NCBI RefSeq assembly: GCF_000003605.2
Contig: NW_003134656.1
Location: 1-22,720, forward strand
Length of the DNA stretch: 22,720 bases
Direction of reading: 5' to 3'
DNA from: Saccoglossus kowalevskii
Lineage: Eukaryota; Hemichordata; Enteropneusta; Harrimaniidae
Shown: positions 21,779-22,720 of the stretch, in pieces
Position numbering within the stretch: position 1 is the stretch's first letter
Layout: the number at the start of each line of letters is the position of its first letter
Program-made: the position numbers and the translations under genes
The notes under the pieces: generated by a model
Told to the model about the DNA's origin: nothing
The model's input: the letters and a program-made list of their open reading frames with translations, nothing else
Databases searched by the model: none

Positions 21779-22720
21779 CCCATGCAAGTACTAACCACGC
21801 CCGATTGTGCTTTACTTTAAACATTTGTCGAGCACCTAACCACACAGCAGCATGGATTATTCGAAATTAAGCCGAATTGGCGGCTATTTTATGTTTTGGA
21901 GGTTTTCATTCGATATCGCTTGCACAGGTACCTCTATATTGACCTATGACCTATACATACTTGATTTAACGCTACGTTGATTTAACACCAATTTACGAAA
22001 TATTAATTCGTATTTCGAATTTTCTACTACGGGACTTGTTAATATGATATCAAAGGTAACAATCCCGCATGAAACTACTAACTTTGCAATCGTTTTTCAC
22101 AACTTTGTAAGCAGTTTGTTGTCGATTTTTCGGTTGACTGGTGTGATAATCTGCATATATGTGAGGCATTCTCGGAACATTTACTTTATGTTTTGAAAAT
22201 TGAACTGCGGGGTTGTCATGACAATGACTTGGCTTAAATATACAAGCAACTCCGCCAACATTTCCCTAGTTTTTTCCAACTTTGCGCGCTGGTTTATAAC
22301 GTTTTACAGTCAGCTCACGTGAACATATATAGGCTGATTTTAACTGCCATTTATTAAATGTGTCGGCTAAAAAACTGTGCTTTTTTATATGCCAACAACT
22401 TAGGTCATGTATACAAATACATCTACCAACTTTGCAATAACTTTCCACAACTTTGCAATAACTTTGCACATCTTTACACGATGCGTTAACAGCGTAAAAC
22501 CGACTACGTGCAGACAACATGAACAACGTGTTCGAGAAAATTAGAAGTAATTTGAAAAGTTTCCATTAATTAAATAAAGTTACAAAAACGCCACGATTTT
22601 CCACTATGAATGATTGACATCACAGTACGAAAAAATGCAGGGGACGTTGCCTTATATATTTTCCATGTGTGTGATGAAACAAAAAAAGTATAAATTCTAC
22701 AGGTCTTTTACTCAGGTAGC
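21779..22720 (+). repeat. Satellite monomer 24, class G, two bases short at the window end
   Basis: TGATATCA is at 22045-22052. ACTACTAAC and TCGTTTTTCAC are shared with unit 20. A C-to-G change makes TGA at 22194-22196 and ends the long frame after 50 codons. The window stops at GGTAGC, two bases before the next expected CCCATGCAAG. Confidence 0.95.

Larger units (their letters stand above)
1..22720. repeat. Satellite array, ~943-bp monomer, 24 head-to-tail units
   Basis: The landmark CCCATGCAAG (or a one- or two-base variant) recurs every 938-945 bp from position 4 to 21779, and TGATATCA recurs at the same spacing from 270 to 22045. All units point the same way, with no inversion and no unrelated insertion. 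Spacing departs clearly from this only in unit 4 (1047 bp, minisatellite expansion) and unit 21 (932 bp, short deletion). The array fills the window, so neither true edge is visible. No known satellite family is recognised. A eukaryotic centromeric, pericentromeric, subtelomeric or spacer array is the inferred setting. Confidence 0.98.

Noticed and set aside
1-22720. Kinetoplast minicircle or dinoflagellate minicircle concatemer
   Set aside because: The GGGGTTGGTGTA minicircle origin motif was not seen, nor any gene or guide-RNA-like organisation.
1-22720. CRISPR array or bacterial repeat system
   Set aside because: The period is ~943 bp with no alternation of short constant repeats and unique spacers, and no associated genes. 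The 21-bp repeats in unit 4 have no spacers.
1-22720. Tandem transposable element copies
   Set aside because: No terminal inverted repeats, target-site duplications, LTRs, or transposase or reverse-transcriptase coding sequence at the unit borders.

Overview
The whole window is one head-to-tail array of a single AT-rich tandem repeat (a long-period satellite). Twenty-four monomers fit between positions 1 and 22720. Typical length is 938-945 bp, with outliers of 1047 bp (unit 4) and 932 bp (unit 21). I set unit borders at the motif CCCATGCAAG. A second landmark, the palindrome TGATATCA, lies about 265 bp further in and was located by eye in all 24 units. I see no credible protein gene, tRNA, rRNA, CRISPR array, transposon end or other unique sequence.

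A 22.7-kb array of near-identical ~943-bp units with no bacterial gene context points to a eukaryotic genome, such as centromeric, pericentromeric or subtelomeric satellite or a long spacer array. The lineage cannot be told from the sequence, and I do not recognise the family. CpG is still common, but several CpG positions vary as TG, CA or TA between copies, which may indicate cytosine methylation.

The units are not a simple homogeneous set. Outside one block they differ at only a few percent of positions. Inside a ~230-bp block, starting about 150 bp after TGATATCA, they fall into two clearly different classes. Class O (CAATTTAACTCGG...) is in units 1, 2, 4, 7, 12, 18, 19, 21 and 23. Class G (AAATTGAACTGCGGGG...) is in units 3, 5, 6, 8-11, 13-17, 20, 22 and 24. 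By eye the classes differ at roughly one base in five there. Head, anchor-flank, body and tail variants are shuffled against each other, so units 2, 7, 11, 13, 17 and 20 look like mosaics made by unequal crossing-over or gene conversion.

Four internal structures deserve attention: a 21-bp minisatellite inside every monomer (two copies normally, seven in unit 4); a 13-bp nuclear-receptor-style direct repeat; several palindromes (GTTCACGTGAAC in class O, a 19-bp palindrome perfect in unit 9, and a TACGAA/TTCGTA inverted repeat); and recurrent short ORFs. The ORFs recur because the repeat recurs. Their copy-to-copy changes are mostly amino-acid-changing, frame-breaking or stop-creating, so I treat them as non-coding.
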